Part shown: positions 45,404-54,914 of the stretch, one piece after another
Numbering within the stretch: position 1 is the stretch's first letter
How the letters are laid out: each line of letters starts with the position of its first letter
Source of the DNA: Aquimarina sp. MMG016
Lineage (GTDB): Bacteria; Bacteroidota; Bacteroidia; Flavobacteriales; Flavobacteriaceae
NCBI RefSeq assembly: GCF_018100805.1
Contig: NZ_JAGJEA010000003.1
Coordinates: 124,001-188,000 of the forward strand
Direction of reading: 5' to 3'
Length of the DNA: 64,000 nt
Translations under genes and position numbers: made by a program
The notes under the pieces: generated by a model
Databases searched by the model: none
The model's input: the letters and a program-made list of their open reading frames with translations, nothing else
Told to the model about the DNA's origin: nothing

Positions 45404-46780
45404 TTATTTATACTTTACAATTATTAAATCTTTTGATCCTTTGTTAGTTGGTATATTAAAATCACTACTTTCTGAATTCCCTACCACAATGATCTTTTTG
45501 TCCGTTGTTTCCATACAACCTTCACCAAATTCTGCTGCACTTCCTCCTAATGTAGATTTCCAAAGAATATCTCCATTACTATTAACAATTACGTTTAGAA
45601 GATCACTTTGTCCTATGTTGATTGCTATATCTCCATCACTACTACGCGAGTTTCCAGTAATCGCAAAATTTCCACTTTGTGTTTTGTAAATGCTTCGTCC
45701 TGTATCAAATGCAGTTCCTCCTATAGATTTTTCCCAAAGCAAATTGCCATTACCATCTATTTGTATCATCCAAAGATCTGCATTTCCTCGTGCTCCCGAA
45801 ACATTACCATCTGCACTTCTAGAATCTCCAATGATAATATATTTGCCATCGCCTGTCGCAGCTAGGGCGTAACCTACATCTATCTCAGAACCTCCAAAAG
45901 ATTTTTGCCACAGTAAGGTGCCTTCTGCATTTACTTTTACTGCCCAGAAGTCATAACTTCCTTTACTATCTGTAATATCAAAGTCAATGCTTTCTGAAGA
46001 GCCAATCATTAAGAATCCTTTATCTTCAGTTTGTAATACATCATAACTACGGTCATTATTGGTACCCCCAAAATAATGTCTCCACTCCATCTCTCCAAGG
46101 GCGTCTAATTTAATACCCCAAAACTCTCCAACTCCGTGTTTTGAGATGTTACTTTTAGCAATAGGATCATTTCCTTCCCCATTACTGGCCGTTACATCCA
46201 AAAAGCCCGTAACAAAAAAACCTTCATCAGTAGTTTGAACTACAGAAAAAGCACGATCAATTCCAGGAAAACCAAAACTCTTTTCCCACTGTATTTCCCC
46301 GACTGAATTAAGTTTAACAATCCAATAATCCTGTAATCCCTCATTAACACTTACATCTTCATCAGCACTACGACTATATCCTACCAAAGCATAGCCTCCA
46401 TCTGAAGTTAATATGATCTTTTCTGCTCTATCATCACCAGTACCTCCATAGGTTTTACTCCAGACTATTTCGCCTTCTTTTGTAAGCTTAAGTACCCAAA
46501 AATCGCTATCTGTGGCAGTCTTATCAGTTATATCTCCATCGAGACTTTGAGTATATCCGGCAATAATATAATCCCCATCGGCGGCTTCTACTACCGATAG
46601 GGCATTGTCTTCATTACTTCCTCCAAATGTTTTTATCCAATCTACCTCTCCATCAAATCCATCAATTGAAGGAGGACTTACTGGTGGTAATTGGGAAGTG
46701 TTATCACTACTACAAGAGATTAAACATAGTAGTGTAACACTTAAGACATTAATTAAGAGCAAGCATTTATAATATTTCAT
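45404..46780 (-). CDS. Seven-repeat beta-propeller lipoprotein
   Basis: The 458-residue lipoprotein (lipidated C23 in LISC) has seven repeats of about 55-60 residues. Each has a DWIKTFGGSNEDNA-like start and an (I/L/V)xGxSxSxDGD(I/V) turn, then an FWVLKL-like strand. This predicts a closed seven-bladed propeller on the outer surface or in the periplasm. The repeats resemble the 'GG...D' propeller families of secreted Bacteroidota proteins with no assigned enzyme activity. It is embedded between the choice-of-anchor B genes and the MbnP-like gene with gaps of 9 and 5 bp. Confidence 0.85.
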   Translation of the reverse strand: MKYYKCLLLINVLSVTLLCLISCSSDNTSQLPPVSPPSIDGFDGEVDWIKTFGGSNEDNALSVVEAADGDYIIAGYTQSLDGDITDKTATDSDFWVLKLTKEGEIVWSKTYGGTGDDRAEKIILTSDGGYALVGYSRSADEDVSVNEGLQDYWIVKLNSVGEIQWEKSFGFPGIDRAFSVVQTTDEGFFVTGFLDVTASNGEGNDPIAKSNISKHGVGEFWGIKLDALGEMEWRHYFGGTNNDRSYDVLQTEDKGFLMIGSSESIDFDITDSKGSYDFWAVKVNAEGTLLWQKSFGGSEIDVGYALAATGDGKYIIIGDSRSADGNVSGARGNADLWMIQIDGNGNLLWEKSIGGTAFDTGRSIYKTQSGNFAITGNSRSSDGDIAINIGQSDLLNVIVNSNGDILWKSTLGGSAAEFGEGCMETTDKKIIVVGNSESSDFNIPTNKGSKDLIIVKYK

Positions 46781-46789
46781 TTTTGTATT

Positions 46790-49492
46790 TTATTTTTTTA
46801 CAAAACGTCTAGAATAAATCTGTTGATCCGTTGCTATTTGTATAAAATAAATTCCAGATCTCAGATTAGAAACATCTATTGTATTTATAACGTTTCCTTT
46901 ACCTACTAATTGTCCTGTAATACTAGTAATCTCATAGGTAGAATTCTCTTTGTTTTTCATAGTAACATTAAGAATAGGACCCTGAATTGGATTAGGATAT
47001 ATAATAATATCATTTAATTTATTATCTATAGAGGAAACTCTAGATGTACCACTGGTTGTCAACCCAATATCATCTATTGCAATATCGGCTTGCCAAGTAG
47101 AACCTGTAATTCTATTAAACCTAAGCTGTACACCCCCTCCAAGATATGCGGAAAGGTTAATACTAATAGGATTCCAGGAATTTCCTTGATTACCTGTTTG
47201 ACTCCATAAACTTGTCCAGGATGTTCCTTCATCTGTGCTTGCTTCAAGCGCTATGCTACCCATACTAGATGCCCCAAACATATGATATGAAAAAGAAAAC
47301 GTAGCAGATGTCTTTCCGCTTAAATCAAAACATGGCGAGTTTATTATCGCTTGTTTATTAGGGTACCCTGTACCGTTTCCTGAAGCTTCAACATATAAAT
47401 AATATGTTCCCTGAGTTGCACTTGATGGCCCTGTATTTCTAGATGGAGTCCCATTTGCGTCTGTTGACCAATCGATATCATCCGTTGTGGACTGAATCCA
47501 GTCTCCTAAGGTATTTTCAAAACCTTCATTATACGGAAAAGATGAAATACCTGTTGTACACCCTCCAGGATTAGGATTACCACCGCCACCGATGATATTA
47601 ACCGTGTAATCCTCCACTTCTCCATATCTAAAGGACTCACAAGATGTTGGGATTGCATTATATTTCATAGAAACGCGCATTCTGGTCGATCCCTCTGTTG
47701 TTGATGTCGGAATTGTAAAACTACCACTGACCGGAGTAGTTTGCGTTGCACTTTGTGTCCATACTTGCTCGCCAGAATCCGTAAAATCTCCGTCACGATT
47801 AAAATCTATCCATACACTGTATCCTTCACTATAGGTTGTACCTGTCCAGGTTGGCGTTATTGTTATGGTGTGCGTATCATCTATAGGAAGATCAGTTGAT
47901 ATTGAAGTATAGTCTATATATCCTCCACTTGATGCTCCTGAATTATTATTTATAGAACCAAGTGATACATTACTTATATATTCGTCAGAAACATCATTTC
48001 CATTAGAACTACAATATGTTATCTGTATAGTAGTTGTTGTAAATGTTATTGAACCACTATATTGTGATGTACTTCCGTCTGAACATTTGCTTCTTACCTG
48101 AGCTTCATATTGTGTAGATGGTGTTAAACCAGAAAGATTTGCAGAAGTTGAAGAAGAGCCATTTGTTATCCAAGATGATGAACCAACCGCTCTATATCTC
48201 ACATCATAGGTTGCATTAGCAACACTGTTCCAACTCACAGTTGCAGAAGTTGCCTGAACATTAGAAGATGAAACCGAAGTTGGTACAGTAGCATTACATA
48301 CCGCTGGTGTGCTTTCTCTAACTAAAAAAAAGCCTCCTTCGATATCGCTAATCACTATATTACCACTATTAAAATAGGGATATACATTCCATACCCCATT
48401 AAAAGCAGCCCCATTACTAGAAGGATAGGTGTCAAATGAACCTATTTCAGTAATATTTTTACTAGCAATATTAGAAATATCAATTACTCTAATTCCTGCT
48501 CGATAATTAGCTAAATAAAATTTATTCCCTTTTACATATCCGTTATGATCTATTGCAGCGGTAGGGCCATTGTAAATCATATGCTGTTGTGGGTTATCCA
48601 AATCTTGAAAATCAAAAATTATAGTACGTGTATTGAATCCTACACCTTGCTCATCAGTTTCATCACCCAGTATAAAATATCTTTGATCTTCTGTAAACCA
48701 TCCTTGATGTGTATAACCTATATCAGAGTACTTAATAGTAGATATGGTAACAGGATTTGATTTATTAGTAATATCTGCTATTACAACCTCTATTTCATTA
48801 CTTCCTATAAGGATTTCTCGTCCGCTGTAGTCATTATCTGGTCCATTATAAGTAACCACTTGTGCATCATGTGTATATGCACGCTGCCCGCCGGATAAAA
48901 ACCCACCAGCATTTTGAGGGTTTTTAGGATCCTGAATGTTAATAAAAAGAGGACCTCCTCTATAAGGACCTGAATTTCTTTGGGCTCCAACTACATAAGC
49001 GTATCCCGTATCTTCATTGATTACGATGTTATGAGCATTACCAAATTCTGTGTATCGAGTATCAGCAGCAAAAGTCTGAGGAGGATTAGATACATTTCGT
49101 AATCTAGTAAGATCAAAAACCTGCATCCCATGTCCAGAAGCTTCACTAACAATAAAAACATGATTATTATATACTTTTAAATCTCTCCAGGAACTATTGC
49201 TGGTAGCAGTAGGCAATTTGCCAAGATAAACAGGGTTAGTAGGATTAGAAATATCTATAAATGCTGTTCCGTTATTAAGACCAATCAATGCATATTCTTT
49301 TCCACTTTGTGGATCTGTCCAGCCCCAACTATCATTGCCGGCACCGGCACTCATAGTAGAAAGAGAAATTCGAGACATCAAATCGTAATTATCACAGGGG
49401 TAAGATCCTGCAGTACCATTGGTACATGGTGTTTGACTTTTGACAATAGAGATACATGCCAAAAACATAAGAGTAATTGTAAGATTTTTCAT
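46790..49492 (-). CDS. Secreted choice-of-anchor B protein with Fn3, GEVED, MAM-like and T9SS sorting domains
   Basis: The 900-residue protein has a signal peptide (1-19). A choice-of-anchor B propeller with LVIVD-type repeats (about 25-395) is followed by a fibronectin type III domain (about 400-488), a GEVED domain (490-632, ending FRYGEVEDYTVNI) and a MAM/jelly-roll-like domain (645-810). A C-terminal T9SS type A sorting domain completes it (about 825-900: IIIYPNPIQG...GIYFIQI...RRFVKK). It is exported by Sec and then T9SS, with the tail cleaved. The propeller part is nearly identical to those of the next two genes. Confidence 0.93.
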   Translation of the reverse strand: MKNLTITLMFLACISIVKSQTPCTNGTAGSYPCDNYDLMSRISLSTMSAGAGNDSWGWTDPQSGKEYALIGLNNGTAFIDISNPTNPVYLGKLPTATSNSSWRDLKVYNNHVFIVSEASGHGMQVFDLTRLRNVSNPPQTFAADTRYTEFGNAHNIVINEDTGYAYVVGAQRNSGPYRGGPLFINIQDPKNPQNAGGFLSGGQRAYTHDAQVVTYNGPDNDYSGREILIGSNEIEVVIADITNKSNPVTISTIKYSDIGYTHQGWFTEDQRYFILGDETDEQGVGFNTRTIIFDFQDLDNPQQHMIYNGPTAAIDHNGYVKGNKFYLANYRAGIRVIDISNIASKNITEIGSFDTYPSSNGAAFNGVWNVYPYFNSGNIVISDIEGGFFLVRESTPAVCNATVPTSVSSSNVQATSATVSWNSVANATYDVRYRAVGSSSWITNGSSSTSANLSGLTPSTQYEAQVRSKCSDGSTSQYSGSITFTTTTIQITYCSSNGNDVSDEYISNVSLGSINNNSGASSGGYIDYTSISTDLPIDDTHTITITPTWTGTTYSEGYSVWIDFNRDGDFTDSGEQVWTQSATQTTPVSGSFTIPTSTTEGSTRMRVSMKYNAIPTSCESFRYGEVEDYTVNIIGGGGNPNPGGCTTGISSFPYNEGFENTLGDWIQSTTDDIDWSTDANGTPSRNTGPSSATQGTYYLYVEASGNGTGYPNKQAIINSPCFDLSGKTSATFSFSYHMFGASSMGSIALEASTDEGTSWTSLWSQTGNQGNSWNPISINLSAYLGGGVQLRFNRITGSTWQADIAIDDIGLTTSGTSRVSSIDNKLNDIIIYPNPIQGPILNVTMKNKENSTYEITSITGQLVGKGNVINTIDVSNLRSGIYFIQIATDQQIYSRRFVKK

Positions 49493-49729
49493 TGTGAGTT
49501 TGTGTATTAAAAAAAAGTTAGTTGGATTTTTAAATTATTAGGTCATATTAAAAGCTTATTGTTATATAGTTACCTAATTTATGAAATAAATTTGGGTTTT
49601 TTTAACAGTTTTTAAAAGAGTTAATACTGTTAAGCTTTATTTAACATAAATAGTTGTTAATGAGATGGCTTTAACATTTTATTAAATGCCAATGAATTAA
49701 AAATCAAATTAGTAAGACCAGATTATTTC

Positions 49730-51172
49730 CTATTCAATAATCAGTTTTTTAGCGAAGTTATCATTAATTCGGACTACATAAATACCTGTGGTATAATCAA
49801 AAGTAAAAGTAGTACTGCTTATTGGTGTGTCGAAGTTTTTCACTTCATCTATTTTATTTCCCAAAATATCATAGATCTCTACTTTTTCGAGCTGAAATCC
49901 ATTTCTACCATTAATTGTAAGTATTGAGGTTGCAGGATTAGGAAACATAGAAAAATTAGAATTCGTAGAAAAACTAGGTGTGCTTAATGTATTACTCTCA
50001 CGTACTAGAAAAAAACCACCTTCAATGTCGCTTATTACAATATTTTCGCTATCAAAATAAGGATATACATTCCATACCCCGTTAAATGCAGCTGCATTGC
50101 TAGAAGGATAGGTGTCAAACGAACCTATTTCAGTTATACTTTTATTAGCAATATCAGATATATCAATAACTCTAAAACCTGCTCGATAATTAGCTAAATA
50201 AAACTTATCTCCTTTTACATAACCATTATGGTCAATTGCGGCCGTAGGCCCTGAATAAATCATATGCTGCTTAGGAAGGTCCAAATCTGTAAAATCAAAA
50301 ATTACGGTGCGTGTATTAAATCCTACCCCTTGCTCATCAGTTTCATCTCCAAGAATAAAATACCTCTGATCTTCGGTGAACCAGCCTTGATGAGTATATC
50401 CTATATCAGAATACTTAATTGTAGATATTGTAACAGGGTTTGACTTATTTGTGATATCAGCAATTACAACTTCAATTTCATTGCTTCCTATCAAGATTTC
50501 ACGCCCAGTATAATCATTATCTGGACCATTATAAACTACTACTTGTGCATCATGACTATAAGCTCTATCTCCACCAGAAAGAAAACCTCCTGCTGCAATA
50601 GGGTTCTTGGGATCCTGAATATTAATAAATACCGGACCCCCTTTATAGGTTCCTGATCTACTGGTTCCTACTGCATATGCATAGCCTGTATCTTCATTGA
50701 TTACAATATTATGTGCACTACCAAAACCTGTAAAACGTTTATCCGCAGTAAAAGTTTGAGGTGGATTAGAAACATTTCGTAATCTGGTAAGATCAAAAAC
50801 TTGCATTCCATGACCAGAAGCTTCACTGACGATAAAAGCATGATTACTATATACTTTTACATCCCTCCAATCACTATTACCAGTCGCTGTTGGTAATTTA
50901 CCCAGGTATACAGGACTAATAGGATCAGAAATATCTATAAATGCAGTTCCATTATTTAATCCAATAATTGCATACTCCTTCCCATCTTGTGGATCAGTCC
51001 AACCCCAACTATCATTACCTGCTCCAGCGTTCATCGTTGAGAGCGGAATATGTGACATTAGGTCATAATTATTACATGGATAGGAACCTGCAAAACCGTT
51101 ATCACAGATTGTTTGAGATTGTAATTGTATAGATAAAATTCCTAATAATAGGTATAAGTATTGTGTCTTCAT
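49730..51172 (-). CDS. Secreted choice-of-anchor B protein with T9SS sorting tail
   Basis: The 480-residue protein has a signal peptide to about residue 19 and the same propeller as its neighbours (DSWGWTDPQDGKEYAIIGL, IGSNEIEVVIADITNKSNP). A T9SS C-terminal domain follows directly (SMFPNPATSILTING to YVVRINDNFAKKLIIE) with none of the extra domains of the 900-residue paralogue. The 237-bp gap to the next gene (49493-49729) is AT-rich, and I see no gene or clear signal in it. Ligand unknown. Confidence 0.92.
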   Translation of the reverse strand: MKTQYLYLLLGILSIQLQSQTICDNGFAGSYPCNNYDLMSHIPLSTMNAGAGNDSWGWTDPQDGKEYAIIGLNNGTAFIDISDPISPVYLGKLPTATGNSDWRDVKVYSNHAFIVSEASGHGMQVFDLTRLRNVSNPPQTFTADKRFTGFGSAHNIVINEDTGYAYAVGTSRSGTYKGGPVFINIQDPKNPIAAGGFLSGGDRAYSHDAQVVVYNGPDNDYTGREILIGSNEIEVVIADITNKSNPVTISTIKYSDIGYTHQGWFTEDQRYFILGDETDEQGVGFNTRTVIFDFTDLDLPKQHMIYSGPTAAIDHNGYVKGDKFYLANYRAGFRVIDISDIANKSITEIGSFDTYPSSNAAAFNGVWNVYPYFDSENIVISDIEGGFFLVRESNTLSTPSFSTNSNFSMFPNPATSILTINGRNGFQLEKVEIYDILGNKIDEVKNFDTPISSTTFTFDYTTGIYVVRINDNFAKKLIIE

Positions 51173-51246
51173 TTTTAAAACCCTTAAAAATAATTAGTTG
51201 AGTTTTTTGATAACGACACGATAAGGAAAAAAGTATAATAAGGAAA

Positions 51247-52479
51247 TTATTGAGAACTCTCTTTAAGTAATAAAAAACCAGAATTAATATCACTCACTAC
51301 AATATTTCCACTATCAAAATAAGGATATACATTCCATACCCCATCGAAACTCGCTGCATTATTGTTAGGAAATGTATCAAAATAGGCTGTTTCGGTCATA
51401 TTTTTGTTACCAATATCCGAAATATCAATAACTCTAATACCTGATGTATAATTTGCCAAATAAAACTTATCCCCTTTTACATAACCATTATGATCGATAG
51501 ATGAATTAGATCCATCATAACTCATATGCAACACGGGTTTATCCAGATCTGTAAAGTCAAAAACTATTGTTCGTGTATTAAATCCAATACGTTGTTCATC
51601 AAATTCATCGCCTAATAAGAAATATTTTTGATCTTCTGTGAACCAACCTTGATGCGCATATCCTACATTAGAATAGCTTATAGTGGAAATCGTTACTGGA
51701 TTGCTTTTATCTGTGATATCCGCTATTACAACTTCAATTTCATTGCTTCCTATTAAGACTTCTTTTCCTGTATAATCTGCATCTGGCCCACTATACGTTA
51801 CTACCTGTGCATCGTGACTGTAAGGTTCATTTCCTCCAGAAAAACCTCCGAAAGCAACAGGGTTTAAAGGATCTTGAATATTAATAAATACAGGACCTCC
51901 TTTAAGAGGACCAGATCTACTTGTTCCTACTGCATATGCAAAGCCAGAATCCTCATTAATTACTATGTTATGGGCACTTCCAAAATCAGTAAAATGTGTA
52001 TCTACTGTAAAAGTTTGCGGAGGATTAGTAACATTTCGCAATCTGGTAAGATCAAAAACCTGCATTCCATGATTTGAGGCCTCACTTACAACAAATGCAT
52101 GATTATTATATACTTTAACATCTCTCCATTTACTACTTACCGTTGCTGTTGGTAATTTCCCTAAATACACAGGTGTCTCTGGAGTAGAAATATCTATAAA
52201 GGCGGTTCCATTATCTAATCCCATAATAACATATTCCTTTCCATCCTGCGGATCAGTCCATCCCCAACTATCATTTCCTTCAGTTGCTCCCATATCTGTT
52301 AGAGATATTCTAGAGACAAGTTCCATTCCATTACAGGGGTAAACTCCTTCACAAAGATTAGAACTAACCGGAGGGTTCGTAGGATTTGGTGGGTTTATAG
52401 TACCATTATCATCATTACTGCACATAATACAAAACACACCAATACATAGCACTAAAATAAGTCTGAGCAATTTTTTCAT
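51247..52479 (-). CDS. Choice-of-anchor B lipoprotein
   Basis: The 410-residue protein has a lipoprotein signal (lipidated C20 in VFCIMC) and a Pro/Asn linker. The same choice-of-anchor B propeller runs nearly to the C-terminus (SGFLLLKESSQ), with no sorting tail. It is therefore attached through lipid rather than T9SS. It is the first gene of the locus, with a -7 box just upstream, and is divergent from the lipoprotein at 52675. Confidence 0.92.
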   Translation of the reverse strand: MKKLLRLILVLCIGVFCIMCSNDDNGTINPPNPTNPPVSSNLCEGVYPCNGMELVSRISLTDMGATEGNDSWGWTDPQDGKEYVIMGLDNGTAFIDISTPETPVYLGKLPTATVSSKWRDVKVYNNHAFVVSEASNHGMQVFDLTRLRNVTNPPQTFTVDTHFTDFGSAHNIVINEDSGFAYAVGTSRSGPLKGGPVFINIQDPLNPVAFGGFSGGNEPYSHDAQVVTYSGPDADYTGKEVLIGSNEIEVVIADITDKSNPVTISTISYSNVGYAHQGWFTEDQKYFLLGDEFDEQRIGFNTRTIVFDFTDLDKPVLHMSYDGSNSSIDHNGYVKGDKFYLANYTSGIRVIDISDIGNKNMTETAYFDTFPNNNAASFDGVWNVYPYFDSGNIVVSDINSGFLLLKESSQ

Positions 52480-52495
52480 GATTTTCCCTTTTTAT

Positions 52496-52503
52496 CAAAA
52501 ATA
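52496..52503 (-). promoter_or_regulatory. -7 box upstream of the choice-of-anchor B locus
   Basis: TATTTTTG on the minus strand matches TAnnTTTG, 16 bp upstream of the first gene's start. No well-placed -33 TTG was found. Confidence 0.4.
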
Positions 52504-52674
52504 CCAAACTTTTCCGGTATTATTTAAGTAACGTTCAATTTAAAAAACTATTTCACAAGGGTTTATCAAAGAATCGTAAATATTTAAGAAAGGAAACTTC
52601 CTTTTTAAAAGAACTGGGGGTAACAAAATTTTGATGTTTTTGATATAAGAGTATAAAACACAAAAACTTTTATC

Positions 52675-53208
52675 ATGAAAACAAAAATTTTAAAAACTGT
52701 ATTGGCAATTGTGCTCTTATCATCAATAAGTTGTACTAAAGGAGATGATATTATAATTGTAGATCCATCTATCACTTCATACGAAAAACAAGGATCCTGG
52801 GATTGCAACCAATCAGAAAGCTGCGAAGATGTGTATTCTTTTAATTTTAAAAAGGGAGCCAAAGTTTTGATAATAATAGAAGACGTTTCTGGTAACTCTG
52901 TTGTAGCAACAAAAGTATCTAAAGCGTTATCTGATATTAATTTACTTATTGATAACGACACCAACTATTTAAGTTGCAAACAACAAGATGAAGACGTAAA
53001 ATATAAGACCATAATAATTCCAGAAGATGGAACATACAATATAGCTGTAGCTAGAGATTGGGGAAAAAGTGCTGGAGCTACTGGTGACTATACAATAAAG
53101 ATAACATCAGACATTTCATTTATAGACAATCTAGCTATAAGTGATGATACTATCAATGCTAATTATGAAAGAAAATGTGTTATTGATGTTATTCTGCTCC
53201 CATTATAG
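52675..53208 (+). CDS. Lipoprotein with a PPC-like domain
   Basis: The 177-residue lipoprotein (lipidated C20 in LSSISC) has a beta-sandwich that resembles a bacterial pre-peptidase C-terminal (PPC) domain: VYSFNFKKGAKVLIIIEDV and GTYNIAVARDWGKSAGATGDYTIKI. Four internal cysteines (in WDCNQSESCEDV, YLSCKQQ and RKCVID) could form disulfides. It is divergent from the choice-of-anchor B locus, and its function is not recognised. The region 53209-53399 downstream holds several palindromes but no gene. Confidence 0.78.
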   Translation: MKTKILKTVLAIVLLSSISCTKGDDIIIVDPSITSYEKQGSWDCNQSESCEDVYSFNFKKGAKVLIIIEDVSGNSVVATKVSKALSDINLLIDNDTNYLSCKQQDEDVKYKTIIIPEDGTYNIAVARDWGKSAGATGDYTIKITSDISFIDNLAISDDTINANYERKCVIDVILLPL

Positions 53209-53301
53209 AGAAATCAGGATACCGTCTTCATATTCAACTACATTGTATTAGCCCATTAAGTATTCAGCGGATATATAGCTTTTGAATTCTAAGAGAGCCC
53301 T

Positions 53302-53325
53302 GTAGAGTTAAACTCCACAATGTGG
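53302..53325. repeat. Two overlapping short palindromes
   Basis: GTAGAGTTAAACTCCAC (53302-53318, imperfect) overlaps CCACAATGTGG (53315-53325, perfect). They lie between the PPC-like lipoprotein gene and the hairpin upstream of thiL. They may be operator-like or part of a degenerate terminator. Confidence 0.35.
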
Positions 53326-53329
53326 ATTA

Positions 53330-53369
53330 AATATATAAATATCCCGAAAAATTGGGATATTTATATATT
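53330..53369. terminator. 16-bp AT-rich perfect hairpin between lipoprotein gene and thiL
   Basis: Arms 53330-53345 and 53354-53369 pair perfectly (ending CCC/GGG at the loop) with an 8-nt loop. No T-run follows outside the stem, but the stem's own 3' side is T/A-rich. It probably ends the lipoprotein transcript; it lies only 17 bp before the thiL promoter box. Confidence 0.55.
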
Positions 53370-53386
53370 ACGACAACATTGTTAGC

Positions 53387-53394
53387 TACCTTTG
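53387..53394 (+). promoter_or_regulatory. -7 box almost abutting the thiL start
   Basis: TACCTTTG matches TAnnTTTG and ends 5 bp before the thiL ATG at 53400. If used, the transcript would start at or within a few bases of the start codon. Confidence 0.6.
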
Positions 53395-53399
53395 CACTT

Positions 53400-54446
53400 A
53401 TGATTGAAGACAAAAATACATCTCGAACACAACTATCAGAATTAGGAGAGTTCGGACTTATTGATCATCTGACCAAAAATTTTAAGATCACTCAGAATTC
53501 TACCATCCTTGGTATTGGTGATGATGCTGCTGTTTTGGATTTTAAAGACAAGAAATGTGTAGTCTCTACAGATTTGTTAGTAGAAGGTGTTCATTTTGAT
53601 CTCACCTATGTGCCTCTAAAACATCTTGGGTATAAAGCCGTAATGGTAAATTTATCAGATATATACGCTATGAATGCCACTGCTACACAAATCACGGTAT
53701 CTATAGCTGTATCTAATAGATTCCCTCTAGAGGCCTTAGAAGAATTATATTCAGGAATACAAACCGCGGCAAAAATATATGGCATTGATGTTGTTGGAGG
53801 GGATACTACCTCATCAACTACCGGCCTACTTATCAGTATTACTGCTATGGGACATGCTAATGAATCGGATTTGGTATATCGAAGCGGTGCTGGGGATAAT
53901 GATTTATTAGTAGTTTCAGGAGATCTTGGGGCTGCCTACCTAGGTCTTCAGGTATTAGAAAGAGAAAAACAAGTTTTTGATGTAAATCCAAGTTCGCAAC
54001 CAGACCTTGATCAGTACACATACCTTATAGAAAGACAGCTTAAACCTGAAGCAAGAAAGGACATTCCGGAATTGCTAAAAGCATTAGAAGTAAAACCTAC
54101 CAGTATGATTGATATTAGCGATGGATTATCTTCAGAAGTTATTCACTTATGTAAACAATCTAAGGTTGGAGTTAATTTATATGAAGAAAAAATACCTTTA
54201 GATCCTGCTGTAATCTCTACTTGCGAAGAGTTTAAACTAAATAGTACAACTGTTGCCCTTAATGGCGGAGAAGATTATGAATTATTATTTACAATTAAGC
54301 AGGAAGATTTTCCTAAAATCAAAGCTAATCCTAACCTTACGGTAATAGGTCACATGACGGACGAGAAAAGCGGTATTGGTTTAGTAACCAGAGCAAATGA
54401 GAAGATTCAATTACAAGCTCAGGGGTGGAATCCAATAAAAGAATAA
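53400..54446 (+). CDS. thiL: Thiamine-monophosphate kinase
   Basis: The ATG at 53400 gives 348 residues starting MIEDKNTSRTQLSELGEFGL, the usual ThiL opening; a longer reading from 53352 would run through the promoter. It has GIGDDAAVLDF, STDLLVEGVHFDLTYVP, GGDTTSSTTGLLISITAMG and DISDGLSSEVIHLC, the metal- and ATP-binding motifs of the family. It phosphorylates thiamine phosphate to TPP, the last step of the pathway begun by the thi operon at the left edge. It has no TPP riboswitch. Its stop codon directly abuts that of the convergent small gene. Confidence 0.97.
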   Translation: MIEDKNTSRTQLSELGEFGLIDHLTKNFKITQNSTILGIGDDAAVLDFKDKKCVVSTDLLVEGVHFDLTYVPLKHLGYKAVMVNLSDIYAMNATATQITVSIAVSNRFPLEALEELYSGIQTAAKIYGIDVVGGDTTSSTTGLLISITAMGHANESDLVYRSGAGDNDLLVVSGDLGAAYLGLQVLEREKQVFDVNPSSQPDLDQYTYLIERQLKPEARKDIPELLKALEVKPTSMIDISDGLSSEVIHLCKQSKVGVNLYEEKIPLDPAVISTCEEFKLNSTTVALNGGEDYELLFTIKQEDFPKIKANPNLTVIGHMTDEKSGIGLVTRANEKIQLQAQGWNPIKE

Positions 54447-54716
54447 TTATGATGCAGCCTGAAATGTAGTATTGTTTTTACTTTTAGCTATTTTCTTAGC
54501 ATGTACAGAAGCTAAAGCATCATTAATTTCTTTTAATTTAGGAGTCATTACTTCTAATCTTCCTCTGCTATTTGTAGTAACTTGCTCTTTGCAATGAGAA
54601 CAAGTATATTCTTTTATATGATGTGTTACACTTTTAGAAAACACATAATTGTGACCAAAAAGAGAACAGTAAATTTTTGAGAAAGAAAATGACGAATGTG
54701 GGGTAGATTTCTTCAT
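54447..54716 (-). CDS. Small CxxC protein of unknown function
   Basis: The 89-residue protein has an IYCSLFGHNYVFSK segment, then EYTCSHCKEQVTT with a CxxC pair, and a TPKLKEINDAL segment. The opening Cys-...-GHNY plus CxxC arrangement resembles small zinc-ribbon proteins related to DUF1660. Such short proteins are widespread in flavobacteria and usually unannotated. It has no signal peptide. The 54717-54914 gap downstream of the alpha/beta hydrolase is AT-rich without a clear signal. Confidence 0.7.
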   Translation of the reverse strand: MKKSTPHSSFSFSKIYCSLFGHNYVFSKSVTHHIKEYTCSHCKEQVTTNSRGRLEVMTPKLKEINDALASVHAKKIAKSKNNTTFQAAS

Positions 54717-54914
54717 CGTAATAGGGGTTAAATATTCATTATCAATACAATAATAATAATAAAATTCTTATTAATCAGCGTTTTGTAAGAAAAATTTATG
54801 GTAAAACCCTGATTTTTAACTAAAAACCCTATTTTTATGTGTTTTTTACCTATAAAAAATGTATTTCATCCTTTTTAACCAACCATTTTACCGCATCTAA
54901 AACAAAAATAAATG

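Noticed and set aside
45217..45872. Plus-strand open frames opposite the MbnP and propeller genes
   Set aside because: They are shadows of repeat-rich coding DNA on the minus strand; the minus-strand products have signal peptides and recognised folds.
45404..46780. Tandem DNA repeats that could suggest a CRISPR-like array
   Set aside because: The periodicity is about 170 bp and corresponds to beta-propeller blades in a coding frame; there are no short identical direct repeats with spacers.
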